In this document: in pieces, positions 43,035 to 54,867 of the stretch
Position numbering within the stretch: position 1 is the first letter of the stretch
Layout of the letters: every line of letters begins with the position of its first letter
The notes under the pieces: generated by a model
Told to the model about the DNA's origin: nothing
Seen by the model: only the letters and a program-made list of their open reading frames with translations
The model's database searches: none
Program-made: the position numbers and the translations under genes
Source: Mesocentrotus franciscanus
Taxonomy: Eukaryota; Echinodermata; Echinoidea; Camarodonta; Strongylocentrotidae
NCBI GenBank assembly: GCA_037976565.1
Contig: CP137680.1
Span: 25,369,403 to 25,433,402 of the forward strand
Direction: 5' to 3'
Length of the DNA: 64,000 nucleotides

Positions 43035-44407
43035 TCAAGATCCTGTTTTCATATAGTTTCTCTCTGCTCTTTCCAAGTCTGTGTTCTTTATCTGTCGCTT
43101 AAGCTTTTTATCAGCCTGATCAGTGTTCAGTTCACCCGACTTTTGATACTTATGAGTTTTAAGAAATTCTGTAAATTTTCCATTACTCATCCTTTCCGTT
43201 CTTGGGGTTTGCCACTCCATGCTGATTGCCATCAATACCCTACCTCCAGTTTAAACTAATGTTAATGCTTGTTCCACCGTATCGTGGAGTTGTCTTCCTT
43301 TTCCATTCCCATGAACACAAGCTTTCCACAGTTGATAAACAGGCGTTATATAGATAATAATTACCACTGTTCTCCACTAAATATATCTCACTCTTCTTCC
43401 AAACTCTGTAATCAGACTGACATTACAGATCTTACAAAATGCTTTCCAATGGATTTTCATCATGCTCCCTGGTTCTTGCTCCTTGTTTGCATTCGTCCAC
43501 TCGTCGCCTTTTCCAGCTGTACCCGATTCCCCCGATTGTCTAGGGTCCCTGGTAGGCCCCTGCTTGCTCCCCTGCGGCCCTGCCTTCTTTGTTGGGCTGC
43601 TAATTCCTCTCCGACTGTCTCTATGAAGACGGGTTGGCGTTCCCTGGGCAACAATATGCCGTTGACGAAAAGCTTCGTCGGGTCTGCACGGCTAAAAAAT
43701 GCTTTCTTCCCCGCGTGTCTCGCTACCTTTAACGCCGGCATCTGGGCACTTCTCTCTTTTCTTTTACGGAGAGGCAAATCATACGAGATGACAATTTTTG
43801 ATCCCTTTAGTTGTTTCGTATTCTGCTGAATTTTCACTTTGTCACAGAATCTCACAAATCTCGCCTTGATCGGGCGAGGTCTGCTCGCTGCTGGGCACCT
43901 GTGCACCCTTTGATATTCGATGGATTCGACGTCTTCTCCCCGGAGTTTCAACTTTCTGACATAGAATTTCAGGAGTGTTTCTTTCACATTTTCCCTGTCT
44001 CCATCCTCTTCAGGGATCCGAGGAACACAAGGTTTTCTCTTGCCATGTACGTTCCCAGTCTGTGTATTTCATCCTTCAATTCTTTCACCTGATCTTCACT
44101 CTCTTTCTTCATTTGTTTGCTTCCTCTTTCAGAAATTCTATGTCAGTCTTTGCGAACACCTGAGCCTCTCCGACTTCATTCAATTTCAACGACATGTCCT
44201 TAATTCTCTCCTCTATTTCGCACAACTTTCCTTCAATCTTTTCTTTCAACTTATCCAATCTCTCATCTAACCTTGATTCTGTCCGTGACGGCCGTGTTTG
44301 ATGCACCGGTCGGCATATTCCTTTTGTATTTTATTCACTTCATGCTCTTTAGGGGACGTTCTTGATACTCTCTGCCTTTGGCCTTTATAAAATGTGGATT
44401 TCTCCAT
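43035..44407 (-). pseudogene. LINE ORF1 (coiled coil plus RRM-type RNA-binding protein)
   Basis: ATG near 44407 (MEKSTFYKG). After a shift, 44306-44109 is Glu/Lys/Leu-rich (LDERLDKLKEKIEGKL...) and predicts a coiled coil. The next frame gives ARENLVFLG, and 43987-43460 gives LLKFYVRKLKL, Y-Q-R-V-H-R, R-P-R-P-I-K-A-R-F-V-R-F, KGSKIVISYDLP and A-F-F-x(6)-LFVNG. This is the RRM and C-terminal domain signature of L1-type ORF1 (RNA chaperone that packages the element transcript). At least two or three frameshifts. A basic segment at 43235-43035 may be the displaced C-terminus. It probably belongs to the ORF2 at 32724-40303 (same strand, correct order), though the 2.7-kb spacer is unusually long. 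Confidence 0.8.
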
Positions 44408-44424
44408 GTAAAATGAAAACGAAC

Positions 44425-45120
44425 CAAGCAGCACAGGTATAGCATAGACGTAGGCTTCATTTGTTTTTGTTTTGTATCTATGACTATGAATTCTCTGTGT
44501 TTCCTGTTAATTTAATGTTTTTCTTTATCCGTAAAGTCAAATTCGCTATAACCATCCTTTACTAGTAAGTTATACGATTCACGTAAGTCTGTGACAAAAC
44601 AATCATAAATTTTCCTTGATTTCATAACATGAAATACGGTTTTCTGCCCAGAAATATTCAAGTTTATAACAAAATCTTTAAAAAATCAACTTGCTGAAAT
44701 TTGACTAGTTGATATAGCATGAGCAATATCGATTATCTGAAGCAATTGATTCGCATTAATCCCAAGACTTTGAAAATGATCCACACACTTCACATGACCA
44801 TCAAAAATATGGTTTACAACTTTACATGGCATATGCTTTTATCAAATAAATCACTATCAAAACTCATTTTACCTTTTATACATATATCATTATTATCAAA
44901 TATCACTGGATTCGTCGGGATACAATATTTGTTTTACTTAATTTTTTCCAATTTGAACTCCCTTGCTGGAATTATATTGCCATCGCCAATGTTTCGATAG
45001 CTAACAAAAACAAATATGGCGACACAGGATCCCCCTGTCTTGCCCCTCGTTTTATGTTAACGTACCCGTGGAATAACCCCAACTCTCCATTCATAATACA
45101 AGTAGTAATATATGTGTTTA
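44425..45120 (-). pseudogene. RT scrap (L1/Tx1-like) joined to an unrecognised degenerate ORF
   Basis: From 45120 down to about 44958: CIMNGELGLF, then RGARQGDPVSPYLFLLAIET, the RT palm block of the same lineage as 33467-34447. Below that, one reading frame with three stops gives a hydrophilic sequence (about 44950-44480, for example KCVDHFQSLGINANQLLQII, then SRKIYDCFVTDLRESYNLL) that I do not recognise. It is cut at 45121 by the TATACCTCACTTTAG repeat. It may be a further LINE copy or a different mobile-element protein. Confidence 0.65.
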
Positions 45121-45660
45121 TATACCTCACTTTAGAAATCTAGCCATCTGATTGGTCGAAATTGGAGTCGTGATTTCAAGCCATGCCCCACTCACAGGGA
45201 ATAGCAAAAACCCACAGGGAATAGTTATAAATTTGTACCCTCATCCTCATCCTCATGCGATCCTCATTGGTTTACGTGTTAAAATTGTCTTTGTGCGAGC
45301 GCGGACACCTTACATTAATTTTGTGCGATGATTTATAGACCGTGGGACGACCCCGTTTTTCGTTCAGTTTCGTTTCCACCCTGAGATGACTACACCAATT
45401 TGATCTTAAAAGATGTGTTTTTTAATTACAACTACAGAATCACATGTTCAATTTTGCAAAACAGGCACAGTAATTAGTGATTAACGAAAAACCTCAATTA
45501 ATATAATCGACGTCATTAATCACGCAATACGGTGTATCTGATTGGAAATCGATCGGAAGGAAAAACTGGTTTTGACCAATCACGTAACCGGACCCATATG
45601 ATCTCGTAACCAACAAATGCTTGTCAAAATGTAGTGTTGCATGCATGTAGTCTGCTCTAG
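45121..45660. repeat. Third copy of the CCTCACTTTAG...GGTCGAAATTGG repeat and flank
   Basis: 45121-45165 matches 11654-11700 and 13611-13659. Downstream, ATTGGTTTACGTGTTAAAAT and GTGCGAGCGCGGACACC match the sequence after the split tandem repeat at about 14600-14645, so a longer element shares this arrangement. The remainder is non-coding. Confidence 0.75.
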
Positions 45661-45995
45661 CTTCGACGAAGTCAAATTTGACGGCTTTTTCACTCTGTTC
45701 TTGGGTAAAATTTCGAGAATGTGCCGAGAGATGGAAATGTCTATCTAGTAGGGATTATTCAGATAAGGCTAATGAGGTTTGGTCAGCTCTTGATTTAGCT
45801 GAAAACCAGACTCTGACAGATGAAATCGGGTTGCGATATGCATATGGCTACCGCCAATGCAATGGCAATGCTACCAGCGATTCACTGATGTTTCATGTTT
45901 CGAGGCTTGGATCTTGGGTCTTGGATCTTGGATTGGATTCCTCCGGAAAATTCCACTAGGGAAATTTAACTGGAGGTGTGGCTTTGAGTGGTCAA
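45661..45995. other. No recognised gene; unassigned 94-codon ORF (+)
   Basis: ORF 45678-45959 has no motif I know and ends in a local TCTTGG(A/G)T repeat near 45910-45930. It lies just beyond the 3' end of the next LINE. Confidence 0.35.
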
Positions 45996-48580
45996 TTACT
46001 TTTGGCTTGTGGGTTTTAAAAAAGTTAACAGCTCTGTTTTGAAAGCAGAGGTAGTTTTGGCAGAAATTACCGAAGAAGGTAGGTCGTTCCATTCCTTTGT
46101 GGTTTTAGGGAAGAACGAGTTTGCATGGACATCAGTTCTCGTGTGATAAAGCTGGAATTGGTGGTCATGCCCCCGTGTTCTGTCGTGGGTCTTTGGGGTG
46201 ATGTATTTCCGATGGTCGATATCCATAGTCCCATTTAGTGTTTTGTAGAGGCAGGTTAATCTGTTTGCTTGACGTCTCTCTTGCAGTGGAAGCCATCCAA
46301 GGGATTCTTTGAGCGACGTAACACATGTGTCCCTGCCATAAGTTGATGTAGTGAACCTGGCTGCAGCGTTTAGGACACGTTCAAGGTCTTTGATGTTTTT
46401 ATCAGTAAACGGGTCCCAGGCTGACGTCGCATAGTCCAGGTGAGGCCAGACTAGTGTCTTATAAAGTTTCTCCTTGGTTGACTGCGAGGTGTGGTGAAAG
46501 TTGCTATTGAGAAAATTCAGTACTTTCGATGCTTTGGATCTGGCATAGTTTACCTGTGCATTCCATCTCAGGTCGTTTTGAATGTAGACGCCTAGGTATT
46601 TACTTTCCTTTGTTTTCTCAAGAGTTACTCCCATCATGTTATATGTGGGGTGTGATTTGTTTCTTCCCCTGGAAATCCGCATAGTGGTACATTTGGACGG
46701 GTTAAATCTCATTCCCCACTCGTCAGCCCAGTTCACTAGTTTATGCAGATCTTGTTGAAGGACATCTTTATCTCTGTGGGATTTAACAGTGTTGTAAACA
46801 AGACAGTCGTCTGCGAAAAGTCTGACGGTGCTGGATATTCCATCGTGTATGTTGTTAATGTGTAGCAGGAAAAGGTGGGGCCAAGTACTGTACCCTGGGG
46901 TGCTCCACTGAGTACGGTGGACCAGTCAGATGACTTTCCATTCACCACCACCCTTTGGGATCTCTTTGTGAGGAAGGATGAGATCCAGTCTTTCGTTTTA
47001 GAACGTATGCCATAGTGATCTAACTTGATGAGCAAACGCTGGTGAGACATACCGTCGAAAGGCTTGGCAAAATCGAGGATAGCTATATCCGTTTTGAGTT
47101 TGTCGTCCATGTTTTTAGTTAGGTCGTGGTTGGTCACAATCAATTGTGTTTCACAGGATCTTGCTTTACGGAAAGCATGTTGGTGATCTGAGAGAATATC
47201 GTGCTTGGACAGGTGTTTCATTAAATTACTATCGATGATGTGTTCCAGAAGCTTGCAGGAGGTACAAGTTAAGGACACCGGCCTATAGTTTGCTGGGTCA
47301 GTTGTTTGCCCTTTCTTGTAGATTGGCGTGATATTTGCTCTTCTCCAATCTAATGGTAGTTTCCCCGTGTCTAATGAAAGCTGGAAGATATGTTGCACAG
47401 TTGCAGCAATCTCGCCAGTTCGTCTGCTGCCAATTTAAGGGCTTGGCTGGGTATGTTGTCTGGACCAATCGCCTTGACTATGTTGATGTTTTGTAGTAAT
47501 TTTCTTACTCCTTCTTCCGTAACTATAATAGGTGGCATATCGGGGAAAGGATCAGCATTCGTGGATGGCTTGGGTGTCGTCTCGCCGTCTTCCCGTGTGA
47601 AGATACTGTTGAACTGGTTTGCGAGGGCCTGTGCTTTGTCCAGGTCATCTGTAAGAAGTTTCCCAGGGACTTTGAGTGGTTTAATTCCTTTTCCTTCCTT
47701 CTAGATTTTACATAGCGCCAAAAGGATTTTACATTGTCAGAGTCCATGATGGAAGCAACAAAGTTTCTGTGGGCACGTCTAATTATTTTATCGGTACTTT
47801 TCCGAGTATTTACAAAGAGTTCCCAGTTCTTATCTTTTCCTGATCTTTTAGCTTTAATATAGTGTTTCTCCTTTTTCTTGCAGAGTCTTTTAAGTTTGCT
47901 AGTAAACCATGGTGGGCGCATACGACCTTTAACTAGCTTGGTGGGAACCAAATCTTCAATAATGTTGGACAGGTTGTTCCGGAACCAAGACCAGTTTTCT
48001 TCTACTGTTTTCTTCTCTGGGTTACAATCGAAGTAATCAGACTGAAGCTTGGAAGCCTTCGTCTTGAATTCTTCCTCTGGGACGTCTTTCCACAAATAGA
48101 TTTTGCGCGGAGTCATGGCATCTAACTTAGTCTTTGTTGATACTGATGCTTTGATGATACAGTGATCACTGATTCCAGGGCTAGGTTCAACATTTGACAT
48201 TAATGATGGATGGGTGGTCAAAAGCAGATTAAGTGTGTTTTTAGTTCCATTTGCATCTTGTCGGGTGGGGAAATTCACTATCTGTGTAAGATGATTTTCT
48301 TGAATGAAGTTAATGAGTGTTTCGTGAAGAGCATTCTTCGGTTCCACAGGATCCTCTGACCAGTCGAGACCAGGGACATTAAAGTCACCTCCTGGGATTA
48401 TGTGTGGTGACTTTTTGCTTTTGTAGATTTCAGTAAGAGCATCTCCTAGATTCTCGAGGGTCTTGGACTTATCATTTGGGGGTCTATAGAAGGCTCCGAA
48501 CAAGACAGTATCATCGGCTTGGTTAGATAATGAAGCTTGACACCAGACCGATTCGATGTCCGAAAGATTGCAACAACAGC
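45996..48580 (-). pseudogene. CR1/Jockey-superfamily LINE ORF2, 5'-truncated
   Basis: Starts near 48580 inside the endonuclease (ESVWCQ, then LFGAFYRPPN from 48503), with G-G-D-F-N-V-P-G-L-D-W and S-D-H-C-I-I, and a linker with RPPWFTSKLKRL. A frame change near 47,600 leads to 47398: RRANITPIYKKG, NYRPVSLT, H-A-F-R, A-I-L-D-F-A-K-P-F-D (metal Asp) and GAPQGTVLGP. A one-base loss near 46870 shifts the frame, so the catalytic F-A-D-D box (about 46805-46816) is read in another frame. From 46736: W-A-D-E-W-G-M-R-F-N-P-S-K-C, YLGV, LVWPHLDYATSAWDP and the C-terminus at 45996 (SAFKTELLTFL). Three or so lesions. Family inferred from motif style. Confidence 0.9.
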
Positions 48581-49613
48581 AGCAAGCCTCTACTTCTGCC
48601 CAAACTCACCAAAGTTCCAGTCGAGATGAATAGGGTAAGCAACTAGATGGCTATGTGTTTCAGTTTGATATAGAATTTATCTTGAAAGCTAATTTCTTGA
48701 TCGGGTTCAGTCTTGTGACTGTGTGTGTGCATGTGTGACTTTTTTATTTTTAAATGTGTATCAAACAGAATCAGATGAGATTATGAGAAAGACCTTTATG
48801 GTGTCTTTTTCCAGACGTGTATCAATCAGATGAGATAAAGAGATAGACCTCTATGCTTATTTACGTCCGGGGACCGACCTTTAATTGTGATTTAATGTCG
48901 CCATCAAAAAGACGTGATTCAGAGTCGAACCGGAGTAGATCTAGACTCTAGACCGGGCTCTAGACTCTAGACCTAGACTAGGTCTACACTGAGTCAGTTT
49001 GCAAATTTGCTATTAATGTTGCCTGTGTTGATTATTTGATTGAAAAGGTAAACCGTACGATAAATAAATAGGCATGACTGCTACAAGTGACACTGCGTGA
49101 ACAAAGACAATACAAAATACAAGAAATCTTACACATCAGGGCAAGGAAGAGCAGGTTAAACTTCAAAATAAAGTGCTCTCGGCCCGGATCTATGATGATA
49201 GAGAAATAGACTTTTATAGAGAATGATCAACAAAATCTGTTTGTCTGCCTTAAATGCCCCCCCCCCCACTCAGTGTTATTTAGGGTAAGCGTTTGCATGT
49301 TCCCTCCCTTTGAAAGCACACCCCCCCCCCCAAGTCCGTGTGTGTAAAGTCTTTACACTCTTTTGCTTGAAAAGTACCCCTTTACCAGAGATTTTGGGAA
49401 CATGAATGCGGTCCCTTCGTTCCCGGAATGAGGGGGCCGGGCTTAAATGAAATGTTTTAGTACAACTTAGTCTACAATTACTTTGACTGAGTGCACAGAT
49501 TTTCATTTGAAATAAATGATTTGATACATGTATTCTTTAAAAAAATGTTAGCCAGGCATTTATGTTTGGTAATTTAACTCTTGTCTATTTATTTTTTTCC
49601 TGTATAATTAATA
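48581..49613. other. No supported gene; local TCTAGAC repeats and poly-C runs
   Basis: A cluster of CTAGACTCTAGACC words lies at 48940-48990. Poly-C runs near 49257 and 49320 are compositional. A donor-like GG|GTAAGC at 48632 follows a Gln-rich ORF that ends in TAG two bases before it. Confidence 0.4.
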
Positions 49614-49806
49614 GGTGACCAACAAGAGGCTACAGGAGAACCACCAGCAAAGTGTCTCCTTCGCTCACATGTACCGGAGTTCTCCAAGAAGGAGCAATCA
49701 CACATCTTCCCAAGGGAATGCTGCCTATGCCGCTCAACCCGATGGTATCTGGAAAAGCATTCAGGCAAGAGCATGAGGAAGAGAGACTCTTGGCGCCTGT
49801 ATATTT
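49614..49806 (+). CDS. Candidate exon with C-x2-C motif, unproven
   Basis: An acceptor-like TTAATAG|GT precedes an open frame (DQQEATGEPPAKCLLRSHVP...) containing F-P-R-E-C-C-L-C and a following basic segment (KHSGKSMRKR). This resembles short Cys-containing segments seen in some mobile-element proteins, but I cannot name the family. The upstream Gln-rich segment near 48560-48630 would join in phase except for one TAG, so a pseudogene is possible. No downstream continuation is found past the poly-A run at 49813. Confidence 0.25.
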
Positions 49807-51055
49807 TACTTTAAAAAAAAAAAAATTTTCTTCCATTTCATAACTGCCATGATGACTTTTTCAAGTTTAATTCAAAGACCCAGTGAACAGTCGTAGTAGA
49901 TATTGTAGAAAATCAGATTGAACACATCCTTAAAGTCAAATAATTATTGCATCAGAGTGAATGTATCATAAATGTCATTTAATAGATGGGCATTGCCCAT
50001 GCTCATTTTAAGTGAGTCTTAAGCTATTTAGGTCTATTTTCTTTCAGTTGTCCTGAATATGCTATAATAATGTGTATATTTTGTATGAAGTGTATGTACT
50101 GTAACACATAACATGATCAGTTAAAAATGTTTTTTGTTCATTAATTAATTATATGATTATTAATGTTTATTTATTCATTTATTATAAATTATCTTTTGTT
50201 TGTATTTGTTGAAAAGCCAGGTTGAAATGCGACACAATGGTTAAAAAGCTGAAGTTGTTTGGAAATGTTCTCAGGTGCAGAAAGTAATAAATAGTTATAA
50301 CTTTCTTAGCTTACATAACCAACCATTAATTATAAGGCAGGACGATTTTTGTTATCTTCCTATGTTTGATATTCACCTAATGGTCACACGCAGGTTATAC
50401 TGACACATTGTCTGGATAGGTTGGTTTTCAAGACAGCTGATTTCAAACATCAAGTTGAAGAAGTTTACATGCAATATTTCATAAATTGTATATTCAGACT
50501 TATGTTGGACATGGACAGTGTTATAGAGAGCAGATGTTTTTGATGCATATTTTTTAAAAACTAAATGCCCCTTTTGACGACTTCACTTTGTTGATAACGC
50601 ACCCTCCCCCCCTCAAAAAAAGAAATCACATTATCTTCTGCTTTATTCTTTACCTACCGGTATGTTATAAATGTTTTGTTAACCTTTTACTCTTTTCCTC
50701 GTAATTGGAACTGCAACCAAGTATTTGTGTGTACATGTAGATTTATATGAATATGATATCAATACCTTTTTTTTGATTCATATTGACAATGTTTCATAAT
50801 GTACGTAATATAGACGTAATATAATAAATATTGATTAACATGAACGAATGACTCTTTATTTATGCAATCACTATAGATGTGAAGCTGGTGTGATTGAGAA
50901 AAAAATATAGTAATTGCGTGAGAGTGATTTTCAGTTAAATGAACAACCAAATACAGAAATTTGTTTTGTTAAATTAAGTGTATGTTTGCGCAAGCATGAG
51001 TGCATGTATGTGTACTTGTTTTTTTTAAATAAAAATGGCAATCCTACCCTTGTAA
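49807..51055. other. Gene-free AT-rich stretch
   Basis: No ORF or repeat I can support; possibly the 3' UTR side of the candidate exon. Confidence 0.45.
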
Positions 51056-51061
51056 TAAGTT

Positions 51062-51230
51062 CTTTTGTATGAAAGCAGAAAAATATAGGAGAAACAGAAT
51101 AATGAAAGTTTTAAATAAATTGGACCCATAATAAGAGAGTCTCTTTATTTTAGGGAGGGGGTCCAATTTCATTCAGACTTTGACCATTTTTTTCTAATAG
51201 TTTTTCTGCTTTCATACAAAAAAGAATATC
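51062..51230. repeat. ~170-bp hairpin element
   Basis: Arms TTCTTTTGTATGAAAGCAGA and TCTGCTTTCATACAAAAAAG, with inner GGACCC...GGGTCC pairing (ATTGGACCC / GGGTCCAAT). MITE-like. Confidence 0.85.
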
Positions 51231-52133
51231 TGTCAAGGTTGTTGGGAGTTTGAAAGGAAGTGGTCAATCATAGCCCATAGGATTTATAAGTCACTTGGTG
51301 AGGTGTGTGTGTTGTGAGGGCCCTGGTGTAATTTATATCTTATGGGAGACAAATGAAAATAAATGGAAATAACTTGTACACGGTGTTTAAATTAGGAAAA
51401 GTGGTTATGCAATTTCGAATTTGTTTCTAAGCAATTAAGATTCTTCTTGAAAACGAAGTGCTCCTACTCACATATACCCACGCAAGCACATCCATTCAAA
51501 ACAAAAACACAAATATCAGAGTAACATGACTACAAAGAAAGACGATTAAAGATGCCTTTTGGTTTAAATTTAAATTTATTTTTAAGTATGGCCTATTCAC
51601 CTTTTGTGGAAGAGATATTTCCATTCAAACTATTTTGTACTGAAATAAACTCCATATCTAATTTATTACAACATTCATTCATTGTGGGGTCATGAACAGG
51701 GATAATTTACTGGACCTACTATTAATAGTGACCTAGGGGATTCGTAACCTAGATCTTGTCACATCTTTCCAATCACTACGCCCCGTTTAAAACGGCAACG
51801 CAGCTTTCCTTATACTGTGTGTATAGATTCACCGTGTATAACGCGTGCACCAGCGTTGTGTTATACACGCATGAGTTTAACAAACATTAGTGTGTGCTTC
51901 TGAGGGGCTGCCATTTTGTTCCCGATGACTACGGCGTTCCATGAACCGTAAAGTACGATGATTTTTCGCAAATTTCTCCCTTCTGTGCCTGTTTTTTCCA
52001 ATTGAACATCCGGAGCTATTTTAAAGGTAATTTTAAGATGTTTATTGCGTAGTCATCCGTCTATGGAAACGTATTTCAAAAACTAGGACGTTTTCGGTGT
52101 CTCGTCCCATTTAGTCGCTACATTTTAGGTTTT
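51231..52133. other. Gene-free stretch
   Basis: No gene supported. 51,820-51,960 is richer in CpG and contains paired CGCGTGCAC/ACGCATGAG words. Confidence 0.45.
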
Positions 52134-52135
52134 TT

Positions 52136-53423
52136 AATACACCCTTTCACGGTGTCAGGATTATTCAGGGATACGACAAAATAGCCAAGAAGACTCTGAT
52201 AAATGAGTTTTAAAGACTGTTTAATGAAAACTAAATCAGCATTTAAATTCAACAGTAGGTTCTAATTTTGGTTACAGTTGAACGATTTAACTTTGAAATA
52301 CAAAACACAAGTATATTCATAAGAATCTGTTATTACACATATATGTAAATATAAGTGCTGTCAATTAATTACTCAATTAACAACAAGTGGAGTCCCGTCT
52401 GAAGTTAACTTCCCGTTTCAAGTTCAGTAATTATCTGAAGTTATCCGAAGTGTCCGAAATTAGGACAATTGTCCGAATTACGCGAAAGGCCTTTTGTTTG
52501 GTATTTGCTAAAATTGGTTGCTATATCAGAAGATCAAATACTGACATGGTTTCTACGATGAATCGATGCCTGGAGACTTGTGTCGGAAGGATGATGCCCC
52601 GTAATCACTCATTACGGCAATCAGTCATGTGACGTCGTCTTCAAGATCCCGGATGAAACGACTCGACGATTCTTGAATACTAATAAGACGAAGCTCAGCG
52701 TGCCACTAGTTTTGTCGTGAAGAACTTTCTTGTCACTTGTGACACGGAGTTATATTGACAAGACTTTGCCAATGGCAGGAAAATTAAGGTTCTGGGCTAC
52801 ATGGAGGATACCTCTCGTACCGGTGTCGCCTGAGGAAAAAGATTGCTGGCGCCGAATACAAAAATCAAGGCCCTGGTAGCAACTTCCACAACACACATAA
52901 GGGTACATGTACAAGACCTCTCACACGCCCAACTCCACCCTCGGTCTTCCAGTCAACTGCACTGAGTCAAATCGACACGTACACACTTTAGCTTTCTCGG
53001 CACCACACCCTAATTTGCATATTCAGACAAGCGAAAATTTTTCTATTACAGACGCCCTCTAATTTCTAGGTACCCTAGAAAGAAAAATAAAATAAAAATA
53101 AATTTCCCATTTTATTCTGACACACGGTTACAAAGTGCGCATGCGCAGACATGGGCGCCATTTTAATTTACGCTATACGAGTAAACAAACCATTGACCTC
53201 TAGAGGTCAGGGGTTTACGCGTAATTAAGATAGCGCCCATGCAAATATGATGTGAGCGCACAGCGCAGGCATCTGAAAACATGACATCACTGCCTGCGCT
53301 GTGCGCTCACATCATTTGCATGGGCGCTATCTTAATAACGCCTAAACCACTGACCTCTAGAGGTCAATGATTTGTTTACTCGTAAATTAAAATGGCGCCC
53401 TTAACCGTGAAAGGGTGTATTGC
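52136..53423. mobile_element. 1.29-kb element with AATACACCCTTTCACGGT ends
   Basis: The left end AATACACCCTTTCACGGT is matched inverted at the right (ACCGTGAAAGGGTGTATT). The right half contains the large palindrome at 53153-53402. The short ORF 52387-52632 has no transposase motif. No clear target duplication. Confidence 0.7.
53153..53402. repeat. ~250-bp near-perfect palindrome
   Basis: The left arm GGGCGCCATTTTAATTTACG through GACCTCTAGAGGTC, AAGATAGCGCCCATGCAAAT and GATGTGAGCGCACAGCGCAG pairs with the inverse right arm. The centre is a short loop near 53277. GACCTCTAGAGGTC is itself a 14-bp palindrome in both arms. Confidence 0.95.
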
Positions 53424-53809
53424 ATTGCGCAGCGCAGACGACCGGCGATCTCGATTGTAGCTATAGGCCTAGATCTACATGTAATGACGAGATGACGCTC
53501 CTTTGGAAATATAGAGATAAACCTGCTCTTTCATCGACACCTCATTTTTTTAGTATCACCTTCAGGATCACAAGCAATGAAGGTTTGAATCTTGATTTTG
53601 AATTATATTACTTTGACCAATTTGGCATGATCGCGCAATGCACGTAGACTCCATAGGGATCTAGATCTATGCGTGTAATCTCAATGGCCAACTTAGCTAC
53701 CCAGTACATAGAACCTCGATAGCGTAAACAAACTTGATTACCATGATTGACCAGTAAGTCGCACAAATTTGGATTCTATGACCCTGTTATCAGTATATAA
53801 ATGTTTAAT
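53424..53809. other. Gene-free stretch
   Basis: The ORF at 53420-53647 has no recognised motif. AGATCTA and AGGCCTAG words are frequent. Confidence 0.45.
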
Positions 53810-53946
53810 GACTGCTTTAATTTTCGAGGCATAGTTGTTTTTGGGCTCTCGGGGAGGTTACATCGGCACGCCTCGGGGTGATGGCACGATGTAACTAGCT
53901 CCCCATGAGCAATAAAAACGACTATGCCTCTCATAGAAGTCATTAT
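53810..53946. repeat. ~137-bp hairpin, relative of 14819-14957
   Basis: TAATGACTGCTTTAATTTTC and GAGGCATAGTTGTTTTTG pair with the inverse CAATAAAAACGACTATGCCTC and GAAGTCATTATTA. The outer arm motif GACTGCTTTAAT-TCGAGG and the inner GGGGAGGTTACATC...GATGTAAC...CCCC follow the same plan as the first hairpin. Confidence 0.88.
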
Positions 53947-54081
53947 TACTTTAATAACACCTAGACCAAAAAAGGAAGAAATTTATGACCAAATCACCCT
54001 GAAACTGAGATCAGCGCACGCAAATCAGGGAAGGTCGAGAACGAGATCTTCACTGTAGGCCCTAATAGTACGGGAGCCAGG

Positions 54082-54409
54082 GGGGTCAACCTAGCTGGAA
54101 AGGAACCAATTTTCATGTGCACAGATGTAAAGATCGCATAGCTCCATATAACAAATTGACCGTCTGGCATGTTCTAAGTGGTGGGTGTGGCCAGGGGGCG
54201 GCCCCCGCCCAAAACAGCGGCCCTTTTGACGACAAAATAGTATTTTGTAAATAATATTTTAAGGAAACCTTGAACCACCATGAGTTTGGTGTCATATGAA
54301 AGACAATTAAATTATCTACATTTTGATACCTATTTCAACGAAATTAGGATTAATTAACATCGCAAAATTAAGTAAAAAACATGATTTTGGGTGATTTTTT
54401 TTCGAAATA
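54082..54409 (+). repeat. Repeat AB, copy 1, part A
   Basis: Near-identical to 61833-62161: GTCAACCTAGCTGGAAAGGA, GGCCAGGGGGCGGCCCCCGCC and AACATCGCAAAATTAAGTAA. It is interrupted after GAAATA by the LINE and resumes at 60612. Confidence 0.92.
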
Positions 54410-54867
54410 ACAGTGACAAGATACACTGACAACAGTGCTCCTGGAAAAAAACCTTCTATACTCTTGTTTCAACAATTCACGCCTGATTTTACCACGATCT
54501 AATATGAAGTAGCCTACTAAGGGATGATTTTGGAGTCAAATTTCACACTTATTTGATGGACTTTTGGCAGCTTTATGACTCCATTTCTCTTCGAGGATTT
54601 GAACACTGAAGCCACATATTACCAGGCAAGTCCCGTGTACACACTTTGATGTTGCTCAACTCTGTAACTTGTGTGAAATTGCCCTGTAAGAGCTTTGAAA
54701 CGGTCCATTAACTTCAAATAACTTTGGACCCTTAATGTCCTTTCACCATTGTGGTCTGTTCTTGCCATCCTATTTACAGTTTCTTAAAAGTACTTATCTG
54801 AGACTTAATCATTTATAGGATTGAAGCTTGATAACAATGGGTACCAGGCAAAAGAAGCAACTGTTAA

